DNA of 47,139 bases from Anaerolineales bacterium (GTDB lineage Bacteria; Chloroflexota; Anaerolineae; Anaerolineales; RBG-16-64-43), in assembly GCA_016928575.1 (NCBI GenBank), contig JAFGKK010000007.1, positions 1-47,139 on the forward strand, in the 5' to 3' direction. Below the pieces are notes generated by a model. It was not told the DNA's origin. It saw nothing but the letters and a program-made list of their open reading frames with translations, and did no database searches. Numbering within the stretch: the stretch's first letter is position 1; the number at the start of each line of letters is the position of its first letter. The position numbers and the translations under genes are program-made. Below, one piece after another: positions 15,641-24,540 of the stretch.

Positions 15641-16546
15641 ATGCATCAGAAACGGATTGAAACGAAAATCTCGCGGACGGCGGAACTTTGCTGCCTGTGC
15701 CGGGCGGTATCCGCGCTGGAGAAAGACCCCCTCTTCCGGAGCGGCGACCGGATCGCGGTGTCGATCCTGCCGGACTTCATGCGGGCTTTGGTCCGCATTC
15801 CCGGCGCCGGAAGGCTGCTGGTCCGCGCGATCACGGCCCGCGGGATCTATGAATACATCATCGCCCGGACCAAGTACATCGACGCCGCCTTCCGGGTAGC
15901 CCTCGCGGGCGGGGTGGATCAGATTCTGATCATCGGCGCGGGGTACGACACGCGGGCGGTCCGCTTCCGGGAAGAATCCGGCCGGACTAAGTTTTTCGAA
16001 CTGGATGCGCCGATCACGCTCCAATCCAAGATCGACCAATATCGCCAACGCCGGATCGCAACGCCGCCCAATCTGGTGTTCGTGCCGATCAATTTCGACA
16101 AGGAATCCATTCCCGAAAAACTCGCGCAGGCCAGGTTCCGCCGCGGGGTAAAGACCCTCTTCCTTATTGAAGGCGTGCTGGAATATCTTCAGCCCGAATC
16201 GGTGGACCGGACATTCCGGACGATCCGGGATGTCGCCGGAGCGGGAAGCGAAATCGTCTTCAACTATGCCTATGCCTCGGTCATTCGCGGCGAAGGCCAG
16301 CTTTACGGCGAGAAGGGCGCACTGCAGACCCTCTCGAGCGTCGGGGAAGCGTGGCATTTCGGGATCGAAAAGGGGGCGATCGGTTCTTTCCTGGCGAAGT
16401 ACGGATGTGAAATACTCGACCACCGGGATACGCGGGAATTGGAGGAATTGTTTTTCAAGGATCCCTCCGGACGGATCGTCGCCCGGATAAACGGTACGCA
16501 TTGCCTGGTGCGGGCGGGAATCGCTTCTCCGCTGCGGATTGCCTGA
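15641..16546 (+). CDS. LCM-like SAM methyltransferase
   Basis: A 301-residue paralogue of the gene at 11953. They share KRIETK at the N-terminus, ARGIYEYIIARTKYIDAAF, IIGAGYDTRAVRF, KFFELDAP, LFLIEGVLEYL and ARINGTHCLV. AAGGAC precedes the ATG at 15641. The two copies are separated by three other genes, so duplication was not recent or was followed by insertion. It completes a trio of LCM-type enzymes in the block. Confidence 0.87.
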   Translation: MHQKRIETKISRTAELCCLCRAVSALEKDPLFRSGDRIAVSILPDFMRALVRIPGAGRLLVRAITARGIYEYIIARTKYIDAAFRVALAGGVDQILIIGAGYDTRAVRFREESGRTKFFELDAPITLQSKIDQYRQRRIATPPNLVFVPINFDKESIPEKLAQARFRRGVKTLFLIEGVLEYLQPESVDRTFRTIRDVAGAGSEIVFNYAYASVIRGEGQLYGEKGALQTLSSVGEAWHFGIEKGAIGSFLAKYGCEILDHRDTRELEELFFKDPSGRIVARINGTHCLVRAGIASPLRIA

Positions 16547-16590
16547 CTCCAGGCGGCAGGCCCTCACCTCTTACGGAAAAGGACCGAAAA

Positions 16591-17238
16591 ATGCGGTTTG
16601 AATTTACGCAAGTCTTTCTGCTGGTCTGGATAATCGCCTTCTGGATCTTCTACCTTCTGACCTACGGGAAGTACGAAGAAAAACACGAACGATCCACCCG
16701 GGCGCAATACGGGGTGCGCTCCAAATGGGCGCCGTTTTTCGGCTTGGCCTTCCTGGGATGGACTCTGGTTATGCTCGTATATTTCTTCCACCCTGCCAGC
16801 GCAACTTGGCTATGGAGATTTTCCGCGCTCGATCGGGAGCCGGTAAAATGGGCCGGCGTCTTCCTAATGTGCATCGCCTTTCTGCTGAACATCCTCTTTA
16901 CGCTGTCGATCGGGAAATCCATACGCGACGCGCTCGCCACGGGCGGGAAGGCGCAATTGATCACCACCGGAGTGTACCGGCTGGTCCGCCATCCCGGGTA
17001 TGCGGCGTTTTTTCTCGTCGGGCTCGGATGCTTTCTGATCCTCCCCAACGTGATCGTCTTGGGGTTGCTGCTCTATACCTGTATTGCAATTCACGGACAG
17101 ACCCTGGAGGAAGAGGAGAAACTGGTGAAGATGTACGGAGAATCCTACGAGCAGTATCGGCGGAAAACGGGGCGTTACTGGCCAAGGGCGCCGCGGTCGA
17201 CGGGCCGCCCGGATCCGGCCGAGCAAATCCCCGGATAA
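16591..17238 (+). CDS. ICMT/PEMT-like membrane methyltransferase
   Basis: A 215-residue protein and the last gene of the block. N-terminal membrane segment VFLLVWIIAFWIFYLLTYG, then three to four more segments. Signature TGVYRLVRHPGYAAF, LEEEEKLVKMYGESYEQYRRKTGRYWP. The C-terminus adds about 18 polar residues. The ATG at 16591 follows AAAGGA; the in-frame start upstream would overlap the LCM gene. It encodes the seventh intact ICMT-like protein of the window. Confidence 0.86.
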   Translation: MRFEFTQVFLLVWIIAFWIFYLLTYGKYEEKHERSTRAQYGVRSKWAPFFGLAFLGWTLVMLVYFFHPASATWLWRFSALDREPVKWAGVFLMCIAFLLNILFTLSIGKSIRDALATGGKAQLITTGVYRLVRHPGYAAFFLVGLGCFLILPNVIVLGLLLYTCIAIHGQTLEEEEKLVKMYGESYEQYRRKTGRYWPRAPRSTGRPDPAEQIPG

Positions 17239-17262
17239 CAACCCGACGAACCAGGAGGTTGT

Positions 17263-17702
17263 ATGCCGCAACTTGCCAAAGGCGGAAAGTGGGTGTTCGG
17301 GTGGTCGGTGGTCTCCGCGCGGCGGGAAATCCGCATCCCGCCGGAAGCGTACGCCGAGTACGGGTATCGGGACGGGGAGGAGATCGTGTTCCTCGCGGGC
17401 AGTCGGACTTCGGGCGGGTTCAGAATCGGCCGGCCGGAAAAACTTGCAACGGCGAAAATCCCCCTCGAGGCCCGCGCCGTGTGCCGGGGAAGCATCGGGC
17501 CGCAGGGGCGCATCGAGCTTCCGCCCAAGGTGGGCGCCCAGGGCCCGGCGAGCGGCTGCTGGTCGGCCGCGGAAGCGGTCTGGCGCTGTGATTTCTCCGC
17601 CGGGGCTCGATTTTCGAAGAGGCAAGGAAACACCCCGTGCTCAAGCAATTCCTCGCCGAGGACGGAGATTCCGATCCGCCGGGTGTCCAAACGGCGCGGT
17701 AA
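17263..17702 (+). pseudogene. decayed small DNA-binding-like (AbrB-like) gene
   Basis: The first frame, after AGGAGG, reads MPQLAKGGKWVFGWSVVSAR, EIRIPPEAYAEYGYRDGEE and GRIELPPKVG: a protein with two IPPE/LPPK beta-hairpin halves that recalls SpoVT/AbrB domains. Near 17535 the frame shifts to GERLLVGRGSGLAL, then meets TGA at 17587-17589 (GGA in a working copy would fit), then FLRRGSIFEEARKHPVLKQF to a TAA at 17700-17702. One frameshift and one stop therefore interrupt what looks like a single gene. Confidence 0.6.
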
Positions 17703-17891
17703 AGCAGGTCCGGAAACCAGTCCGCCGCGAGGCGGTCCTTCTTTCCATGATCGGGCAATTCCGCGATCGGCGCGGGAATACGGTCATCCCCAGCCATGCC
17801 ATGTCGGGAAGGGCTTCCCGGAGGAAAAGCCGCGGGATATTCATCATTTCACGCAAGCGGGATACAATTTTTGATCCCTGAAGGAGATAGA

Positions 17892-20261
17892 ATGCGCAAT
17901 CGTCAACATCACGGCCAATTTTTAAATTTTTCGCGCTTTTTCCACAGGAGAAGAACCGCCCCCTGCGGAAAAACAGACGCCGATTCCGGAAGCCAGCAGG
18001 TCCGGCTCGCCGACCTGCATGCGGGAGATCACGGTTCGGTCGTAGATTTGCATGGGGGGATGGAGTTCATCGCCCGGATGACGGCGCTGGGCTTTACGCC
18101 CGGCGCGGAGGTGGAGGTTGCCCAGAATGACGGACGCGGACCGCTGCTGTCGGTGATCCGCGGCACACGAATCGCGCTGGGAAGAGGCGCGGCCTTCCGG
18201 ATCACGGTAAAGTACCTTCCGCGCAGCCCGTCTCCGGAACCGCATCCCGAAGCAATTCCTCCGAAACACGTCCGTCCGTCCGACCAGGTGGTGGTCGCAA
18301 TTGCCGGCCAGCCCAACTCCGGCAAATCCACGGTGTTCAACCTGCTCACCGGCCTCTCGCAGCACGTCGGCAACTGGCCGGGAAAAACGATCGAACAGAA
18401 GCGCGGCACCCACCGCACCGAATCGCGGACCCTCGAGTTGGTCGACCTTCCGGGTACCTACAGCCTTTCCGCCCATTCGCCGGAGGAATGCGTCGCCCGC
18501 GATTTCATCGTCCGCGAGCAGCCGGATCTAGTGGTCGCGGTGGTCAACGCCGCCACCCTGGAGCGCCACCTCTACCTGCTGAGCGAGCTGCTCGTACTTC
18601 CCGTGCCCGTGGTGTTGGGGCTGAACATGATGGATGTGGCCGAGGCGCAGGGTTTGCAGATCGACGTCCGCGCCCTGGAGCAAGCCCTGGGGTTGCCCGT
18701 CATTCCCATGGTGGCGAGCCGGAATCAGGGCATCCGGGAACTGGTTACGGCCATCGAACAACTGCTGGATAAGCCGGATACCTTCCAGCCGGTCCGGCCC
18801 GCCATCCGCGCCGATCATCAATCGGTGTTGGAGGAAGTCCACCGCCTGACAGCCGGCTCGGTTCCGGAACCGTACCCGCCGGACTGGGCGGCCTTGAAAC
18901 TGTTGGAAGGCGATTCGGAAATCACGGAGGTACTGCACTCCCGCCTGGCGCCGGCGGATTGGGAGGCGGTGCAGGCCGTCTTGATGGCCCACGAGGATGC
19001 GGTCGTGGCGATCGCCGGCGGTCGCTATGCCTGGATCGGAAAGATTCTCCGCGCGGCGGTTAAAAAACCCCGCGCCGGTCAGATCACCTTGACGGAAAAG
19101 ATGGACCGCCTGGCCATTCACCCGGTTGGAGGGTTTCTCATCCTGCTGGGAATTCTGGGCGCCGCGTTCGGCCTCACCTTCAGCATCGGCGTCCCGCTGC
19201 AGGAGGCACTCGACTTGCACATCGTGCAAGCCGTCTCCGATTGGGCGCACACCGCCCTGGCGGGGGCGCCGTGGTGGTTGCGGGGCTTGCTGGTGGACGG
19301 CGCCTGGGCCGGCGCGGGGATGGTGCTGACGTTTGCCCCGGTGCTGGCGGTCTTCTTTGCCATCCTCGGATTCTTGGAAGACACCGGCTACATGGCGCGC
19401 GCCGCCTATGTGACCGACCGGTTCATGCACGCGATGGGCCTGCACGGGAAATCCTTCCTGCCGTTGTGCCTCAGCCTGGGATGCAACGTGCCGGGCGTGC
19501 TGTGTGCGCGGATCATCGATTCCCACCGGGCGCGGATCCTGACCATCCTGCTCGTACCCTTCGTCCCCTGCACGGCGCGGTTGGCCGTCCTGGCGGTCCT
19601 GGCGCCGCTCTTTTTCGGAGAGTCGGCGGTGTGGGCCGCCCTGGCGGTTCTGGGCATCAATCTCGCCGTGCTGATCGGGACCGGCTACGCGTTGCACAAG
19701 TTGGTGCTGGGCGGGGAGCATACGGCCTTCATTATGGAACTGCCCCTGTACCACTGGCCCAACAGCCGGACGATCGGACTCTACATTTGGCAGCATCTGC
19801 GGGAGTTCTTGGCCAAAGCCGGAACCGTGATTGTCGCCGTCTCGATGATCATCTGGGGGATCTCCTACCTTCCCGGCGGGGATTTTCAAAGCGGGTACCT
19901 GTCCACCTTCGGGGAATGGCTGACGCCGGTCGGCCGCCTAATGGGATTGGAATGGCGGATGGTGGTGGCCTTGCTCACCAGCGTGGTTGCCAAGGAAAAC
20001 ACCCTTGCCGCGCTGAGCGTGCTGTATCAAATTCATGACACGACGGGCGGATTGTCGGCGGCCCTCTCCGGAGCCATCACTCCCGCTGCCGGGTTGGCCT
20101 TCCTGGTCGTCCAAATGACGTTCATCCCCTGCATCGCCACGCTGGCCGCGATCAAGCAGGAAACCCGCTCCTGGAAGTGGACCTTCTTCAGCGTCGCGTT
20201 GATGACGATCGTATCGCTGGTGGCCGGCGCCTTGGTGTACCGCATCGGATTGCTCTTCTGA
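17892..20261 (+). CDS. feoB: ferrous iron transport protein FeoB with fused N-terminal FeoA domain
   Basis: A 789-residue protein. After a short basic leader, residues 36-108 form a FeoA-type SH3-like domain (VRLADLHAGDHGSVVDL, MTALGFTPGAEVEV). The G domain follows: G1 GQPNSGKS (139-146), G3 DLPGTYSL and G4 NMMD in place of NKxD. The rest is the polytopic Fe2+ channel, with ATG-free motifs typical of FeoB such as LGCNVPGVLCAR and FVPCTARLAV. It drives GTP-dependent Fe2+ uptake across the inner membrane. AAGGAG at 17880 sets the ATG at 17892; upstream in-frame codons lie in the decayed gene. No Fur or DtxR box is visible before it. Confidence 0.93.
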   Translation: MRNRQHHGQFLNFSRFFHRRRTAPCGKTDADSGSQQVRLADLHAGDHGSVVDLHGGMEFIARMTALGFTPGAEVEVAQNDGRGPLLSVIRGTRIALGRGAAFRITVKYLPRSPSPEPHPEAIPPKHVRPSDQVVVAIAGQPNSGKSTVFNLLTGLSQHVGNWPGKTIEQKRGTHRTESRTLELVDLPGTYSLSAHSPEECVARDFIVREQPDLVVAVVNAATLERHLYLLSELLVLPVPVVLGLNMMDVAEAQGLQIDVRALEQALGLPVIPMVASRNQGIRELVTAIEQLLDKPDTFQPVRPAIRADHQSVLEEVHRLTAGSVPEPYPPDWAALKLLEGDSEITEVLHSRLAPADWEAVQAVLMAHEDAVVAIAGGRYAWIGKILRAAVKKPRAGQITLTEKMDRLAIHPVGGFLILLGILGAAFGLTFSIGVPLQEALDLHIVQAVSDWAHTALAGAPWWLRGLLVDGAWAGAGMVLTFAPVLAVFFAILGFLEDTGYMARAAYVTDRFMHAMGLHGKSFLPLCLSLGCNVPGVLCARIIDSHRARILTILLVPFVPCTARLAVLAVLAPLFFGESAVWAALAVLGINLAVLIGTGYALHKLVLGGEHTAFIMELPLYHWPNSRTIGLYIWQHLREFLAKAGTVIVAVSMIIWGISYLPGGDFQSGYLSTFGEWLTPVGRLMGLEWRMVVALLTSVVAKENTLAALSVLYQIHDTTGGLSAALSGAITPAAGLAFLVVQMTFIPCIATLAAIKQETRSWKWTFFSVALMTIVSLVAGALVYRIGLLF

Positions 20262-20266
20262 GGAAC

Positions 20267-20307
20267 GGAGGACGCCGGGCGGGAGGAATCCCGGCCCGGC
20301 GTCCTCC
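20267..20307 (+). terminator. strong hairpin after feoB
   Basis: GGAGGACGCCGGGC (20267-20280) pairs perfectly with 20294-20307, and the loop holds a further GGGA/TCCC stem. It starts 6 bp after the feoB stop. There is no T-run, so it may stall or protect the transcript rather than end it by the classical route. Confidence 0.5.
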
Positions 20308-20367
20308 AAGCATCCGGTCCAACCTTGTTCCGGAGCGATTCCTCAGCGGCACGGGAGGAATAACACC

Positions 20368-21318
20368 ATGACCGACTTCGTTTCCGGCCCCGTACACTCC
20401 AGAAGGCTCGGACACAGCCTCAGGATCAACAACATTCCGCCGAAAGTATGCATCTATTCCTGCGGATACTGCCAGGCGGGGCAAACCCTCACCATGCGAA
20501 TCGGCCGCGAAACGTTCTATGGCCCCGAAGACATTCTGCATATGGTGTAAAAGAGGATGGAGGGAGTACAAGCCGCCGGGGAACCGCTTGAGCATCCGAC
20601 CTTCGTCCCCGACGGGGAATCCAACCTGGGCATCAACCTGCAACGCACAATCCGCCTGTTGAAGCCGTTGCGCATCCCGATCGCCGTCATCAGCAACGCC
20701 TCGCTCATCTGGCAGGAGCAAGTGCGGGAAGCGCTCCTGGAGGCGGACAGGGTTTCGCTGAAGGTGGATGCCGTGGATGAACCGGTTTGGCGCCGGGTCG
20801 ACCGGCTGCATAGAAGCCTGAAGCTGGATGCGATCTTGGAGGGCGCGCTGACCTTTGCCCATGCATTTCCGGGCCGGTTGGTCACCGAGACCATGTTGGC
20901 GGCCGATGTCAATGACGGAGAGGAAAGCTTGCGCCACGTAGCGGACTTCCTGGCGCGTCTGAATCCTTCCGCGGCGTACCTGGCCATTCCCACGCGGCCC
21001 CCCACGGTGAAATCAGTGGACCCGCCCGAAGAGCGGGTCGTCAACCGCGCCTACCAAATTCTCAGCACAAAAGCCGCTTCCCTGGAATACCTGACCGGGT
21101 GCGAAGGCAACGCCTTTTCCTCCACGGGGAGCATCCAGGAAGATCTACTCAGCATCACCGCCATCCATTCGATGCGCCGGGAGGCCGTCGACGCGCTCCT
21201 CCGAAAGGCCGGATCGTCCTGGGAGAGCGTCCACGCCTTGGTGGCGCAAAACCGGATCTTGGAAACGGAGTACAGCGGGGAGACCTATTATGTTCGGAGG
21301 TTCCAACGCTTGCCATGA
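20368..21318 (+). pseudogene. radical SAM protein interrupted by one TAA
   Basis: From ATG 20368 the frame encodes GPVHSRRLGHSLRINNIPP and the iron-sulfur motif CIYSCGYC (C-x3-C-x2-C) of a radical SAM enzyme, then reaches TAA at 20548-20550. The same frame resumes without a shift: KRMEGVQAAGEPLEHPTFVP, VSLKVDAVDEPVWRRV, LVTETMLAADVNDGEES, and EYLTGCEGNAFSSTG, to a TGA at 21316-21318. Together this is one radical SAM protein of about 316 residues, a family often found beside metal or AmrS genes. A single base change could explain the stop. The second half alone lacks the cluster motif, so the product is probably inactive unless the stop is a base error or is read through. Confidence 0.75.
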
Positions 21319-22370
21319 AAAAGCCGCTACTGGACGATCCGCCCAAGGAAGCGATGCTATACGACAAGCTGCCCGGGGGAAAAGTGCGCTGCCGCTTGTG
21401 CGCGCATCGCTGCATCATCCCCGACGGCGGGAAAGGCATCTGCCAAGTCCGGGAAAACCGCGGAGGGGTGCTGTATACGCTCGCTTACGGGAAGACCATC
21501 GCGCAGCATGTCGATCCCATCGAGAAGAAGCCGCTCTTTCACTTCCATCCCGGCACGACCGCCTACTCCGTGGCCGCGCCGGGCTGCAACTTCCGCTGTA
21601 GCTGGTGCCAGAACTGGGAGATCTCCCAGATGCCGCGGGAACGGCATCTTCTCCTGGGTGAGCTTGCCGCGCCGGACGAGATCGTCGCCGCCGCCCGCAG
21701 AGCCGGATCACGGAGCATCGCCTATACGTACACCGAGCCGACGGTCTTTTCCGAGTACGCCCTCGACACCGCGCGCATTGCGCACAGCAGCGGGCTGGCC
21801 AATCTGTTCATCACCAACGGGTACATGACGGAGGAAATGCTCGAACAATCCGCTCCGTTTTTGGATGCCGCCAATGTGGACCTGAAGGCCTTCCGGGAGA
21901 AAACCTATCAACAGTATGTCGGCGCGAAGCTCGCTCCCGTTTTGGAAAGCTTAAAAACCATCCGGCGTCTGGGCATCTGGCTGGAAGTAACCACCCTGGT
22001 GATCCCCGGGATCAACGACGATCCGGCGGAATTGAAGGACGCGGCGGGTTTCATCGCGCAGGAATTGGGCCCGGATACGCCCTGGCACATCAGCCGCTTC
22101 TTTCCCGCCTACCGGATGAACGATCGGCCGCCGACACCCCTCGAAAAACTGGAAGAGGCTCGGGAGATCGGGCGAGCGGCCGGTTTGCATTACGTCTACC
22201 TGGGCAATGCGGCCGACGGCGAAGACACCCTCTGCCCACACTGCGGCCGTGCGGTGATCCGGCGCATCGGGAACCGGATCCTGGATTGCGGCGTTACAGG
22301 GGACGATCGGTGCCCCGCTTGCGGGACCGGCATCGCGGGCGTCGGACTGGGGAACCCCTCCGCCGGGTAG
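21315..22370 (+). CDS. amrS: AmmeMemoRadiSam-type radical SAM enzyme (PflA-like)
   Basis: A 351-residue protein. Residues 20-40 have a Cys pair (CRLCAHRCIIPDGGKGIC), and the radical SAM cluster motif is CNFRCSWCQNW. Family-typical stretches follow: YTYTEPTVFSEYALDTA, FITNGYMTEE, NVDLKAF and PWHISRFFPAYRM. The end carries a zinc-ribbon-like pair, CPHCGRAVI and CPACGTGI. Proteins of this type (TIGR04337) work with AMMECR1 and Memo proteins in an uncharacterised pathway; neither partner is in this window. The ATG at 21315 overlaps the stop of the broken radical SAM gene (ATGA), so both were one operon. Confidence 0.85.
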   Translation: MKKPLLDDPPKEAMLYDKLPGGKVRCRLCAHRCIIPDGGKGICQVRENRGGVLYTLAYGKTIAQHVDPIEKKPLFHFHPGTTAYSVAAPGCNFRCSWCQNWEISQMPRERHLLLGELAAPDEIVAAARRAGSRSIAYTYTEPTVFSEYALDTARIAHSSGLANLFITNGYMTEEMLEQSAPFLDAANVDLKAFREKTYQQYVGAKLAPVLESLKTIRRLGIWLEVTTLVIPGINDDPAELKDAAGFIAQELGPDTPWHISRFFPAYRMNDRPPTPLEKLEEAREIGRAAGLHYVYLGNAADGEDTLCPHCGRAVIRRIGNRILDCGVTGDDRCPACGTGIAGVGLGNPSAG

Positions 22371-22435
22371 GTCCCGTATCCGGAAGACCGTCGGGCATCC
22401 GTTCCGGCGCGCCATCCCGGCGAACACGCCCGGCG

Positions 22436-23137
22436 CTACCCCTCCACCGCATCAACCTGTATGCTTTCCCCCGTCGCCGCGCTGAGCGCCATCCCCTGAC
22501 CGCTTTCCAGCAGTTGGATTTGCAAAGCTCCGTCCGCCGGATTCCGATCCGTCACAAGGATGGTCGACCCCGGTTGAAGTCCGATGGCGTTCAGGGCAGC
22601 CAAAGCCTTCTGATCGCCATGGACAATCTGACGGACCACGCCGCTTTGTCCGGGACGGAGGCCGGAAAGCGGGATCAGATTCCGCGGGTCATGCAGCGTC
22701 AAATTCCAATCCGGTATCGGATGGCCGTGCGGATCGAAATTCGGGTCCTGCATCAACCGAACGATCTGCTCGATAAAAAACGGCGAGACGGCATGTTCCA
22801 ACTCCTCGGCCTCCGGGTGCACTTTCTCCAAGGGGTAGCGAAGGATTTGGAAAAGGAATTGCTCGATCAGACGGTGACGCCGGATAACCTGCAAGGCGGC
22901 CTTTTCGCCCTTCGGAGTGAGTGTCACACCACGATGCTTTCGATACCGGATCAAACCCGGCTTTTTGTCCGCTAGGCTTTGCAGCATGTTGGTCACCGAG
23001 GCCGGCCGGATCCCCAGGGCTTCCGCCAGCGACAGGGTGCTGGTGGGCCGTCCCTCCCGTGTCTGCCAATAAATGGTTTTCAGATAATTCTGGATGGTGG
23101 GGCTGAACCCGCCCCTGTCGGCAGCGTCCAAGATCAT
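22436..23137 (-). CDS. DtxR/MntR family metal-dependent repressor
   Basis: A 233-residue protein. The winged helix (about 10-75) has SLAEALGIRPASVTNMLQSL and KHRGVTLTPKGE. The metal and dimer domain has HRLIEQFL, HPEAEELEHAVS and DPHGHPIPD, all DtxR/MntR ligand regions. Residues 160-230 form a FeoA-like SH3 domain. It represses metal genes when bound to Fe2+ or Mn2+. Its ATG at 23137 is in an ATGA overlap with the FeoB channel stop and has GGAGGGGG, so it is the last gene of the feo operon. An upstream in-frame start would extend into feoB and is rejected. Confidence 0.87.
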   Translation of the reverse strand: MILDAADRGGFSPTIQNYLKTIYWQTREGRPTSTLSLAEALGIRPASVTNMLQSLADKKPGLIRYRKHRGVTLTPKGEKAALQVIRRHRLIEQFLFQILRYPLEKVHPEAEELEHAVSPFFIEQIVRLMQDPNFDPHGHPIPDWNLTLHDPRNLIPLSGLRPGQSGVVRQIVHGDQKALAALNAIGLQPGSTILVTDRNPADGALQIQLLESGQGMALSAATGESIQVDAVEG

Positions 23138-24531
23138 CCCCCTCCAAGCAAGCGCACCACCGATGCAGTCGTAAAGGTGGCCAAGAAAGCCAACCCGAGA
23201 GTAATCACGACGCTCAGGAAAGTCCATCGATAGCTTTTGGTTTCCTTATAAATCGTCAGGATGGTGGTGGCGCATGGGTTGTGCAACAGCGAGAACAGCA
23301 TCAGGTTGACGGCCGTCAGCATGGTCCACCCGTGGCCGTCCACCAGGAGCGTGTGCAGCGATTCCAGGTCCGGCGGATCCGTCATCATGCCCACGCCCAT
23401 ATACACCATCATGATCGTCGGCACGACGATCTCATTGGCCGGAATGGCGATGATATAGGCCAGAAGGATCACGCCGTCGAGGCCCAGGAGAAGGCCGAAG
23501 GGATTCAAAAAAGCGGCTATCTCCTGCGCCAAGGTTTGGCCGCCAACCGGAATATTGCCCAGGATCCAAATCACCGCGCCGGCCGGAGCCGCCGTGAGAA
23601 TCGCCCGCCACAACACAAACACCGTGCGGTCGATCAAGGACGTGTAGAGGATCCGGCCGATATTGGGACGCCGGTAGGAGGGCAATTCCAGGGTGAACGC
23701 CGAAGCCTCGCCTTGCAACACGGTGCGCGAGAGGGCCCAGGAGACCAAGAGCGTCACCAAAACCCCGATCAGCACCACCCCGAGCACCGTGCCGGTCGCG
23801 GCAAACGAAGCCAGGCCGGCCGGAAAAGCAGGGGCCACAAACAACGTGGCAAGTAGGATCAGGGTCGGGAAGCGTCCGTTGCAGGGCACAAAATTGTTGG
23901 TCAAAATGGCGATCAGGCGCTCCCGCGGAGATTCGATCACCCGGGCGGCGATCACACCCGCCGCGTTGCAGCCGAAGCCCATGGCCATAGTCAGGGATTG
24001 TTTGCCGTGCGCCCCCACCCGCTTAAACAGCCAGTCCAAATTAAACGCCACCCTCGGCAGATACCCCAGGTCTTCCAAAATGGTGAACAGGGGGAAGAAA
24101 ATCGCCATCGGGGGCAACATCACCGACACCACCCACGCCAAGCCGCGGTACACGCCATGCCAGAGAAACCCGACCAGCCACCAGGGGAATCCCCACCCGG
24201 TGAACAGCGCCGCCGCTTTCTCTTCAAGGTAGAAGAACGCATCCGCCAGCATGGCCGAAGGGACATTCGCCCCGACGATGGTCACCCAGAACACAGCCGC
24301 CAACAGCAACAGCATGATCGGCAGCCCCCAGACCGGCGACGTGACAATCCGATCGATGCGCTGGTCCAGATCGGAACGGCCCTGCGCATCGATCCGCACC
24401 GCCCGCTTCGTGATGCGTTCCACTTCGGCGTACAAAGATTTCACCATTTCATCACGGAACCCGCTGGCCAGTGTCGCCCGCAGGCCTTCCGCGCGTTCCA
24501 GAATGTCTTGCGGAGTGATGGTATCGGCCAT
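23134..24531 (-). CDS. feoB: FeoB-like membrane channel subunit (split FeoB, C-terminal part)
   Basis: A 465-residue polytopic protein matching the membrane half of FeoB but lacking the G domain: LPIMLLLLAAVFWVTIVGAN, FTILEDLGYLPRVAFNLD, MAMGFGCNAAGVIAARVI, NNFVPCNGRFPTL and FSLLHNPCATTILTIYKET. It has the two Gate-type domains with Cys residues in GCN and PCN, as in ordinary FeoB. The preceding gene encodes the separate G domain, so together they should make one Fe2+ transporter. The ATG at 24531 has AGGAG that overlaps the upstream stop. Confidence 0.9.
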   Translation of the reverse strand: MADTITPQDILERAEGLRATLASGFRDEMVKSLYAEVERITKRAVRIDAQGRSDLDQRIDRIVTSPVWGLPIMLLLLAAVFWVTIVGANVPSAMLADAFFYLEEKAAALFTGWGFPWWLVGFLWHGVYRGLAWVVSVMLPPMAIFFPLFTILEDLGYLPRVAFNLDWLFKRVGAHGKQSLTMAMGFGCNAAGVIAARVIESPRERLIAILTNNFVPCNGRFPTLILLATLFVAPAFPAGLASFAATGTVLGVVLIGVLVTLLVSWALSRTVLQGEASAFTLELPSYRRPNIGRILYTSLIDRTVFVLWRAILTAAPAGAVIWILGNIPVGGQTLAQEIAAFLNPFGLLLGLDGVILLAYIIAIPANEIVVPTIMMVYMGVGMMTDPPDLESLHTLLVDGHGWTMLTAVNLMLFSLLHNPCATTILTIYKETKSYRWTFLSVVITLGLAFLATFTTASVVRLLGGG

Positions 24532-24540
24532 CGTATGCTC

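Noticed and set aside
14069-16567. Very long minus-strand open frame (over 800 codons)
   Set aside because: It lies antisense to three well-supported genes (ketopantoate-reductase-like and two LCM-type), has no protein motif and is rich in Arg, Gly and Pro, as expected from GC-rich antisense DNA.
17796-17891. Longer N-terminus for the first feoB
   Set aside because: It would start inside the decayed upstream gene, while AAGGAG fits the ATG at 17892.
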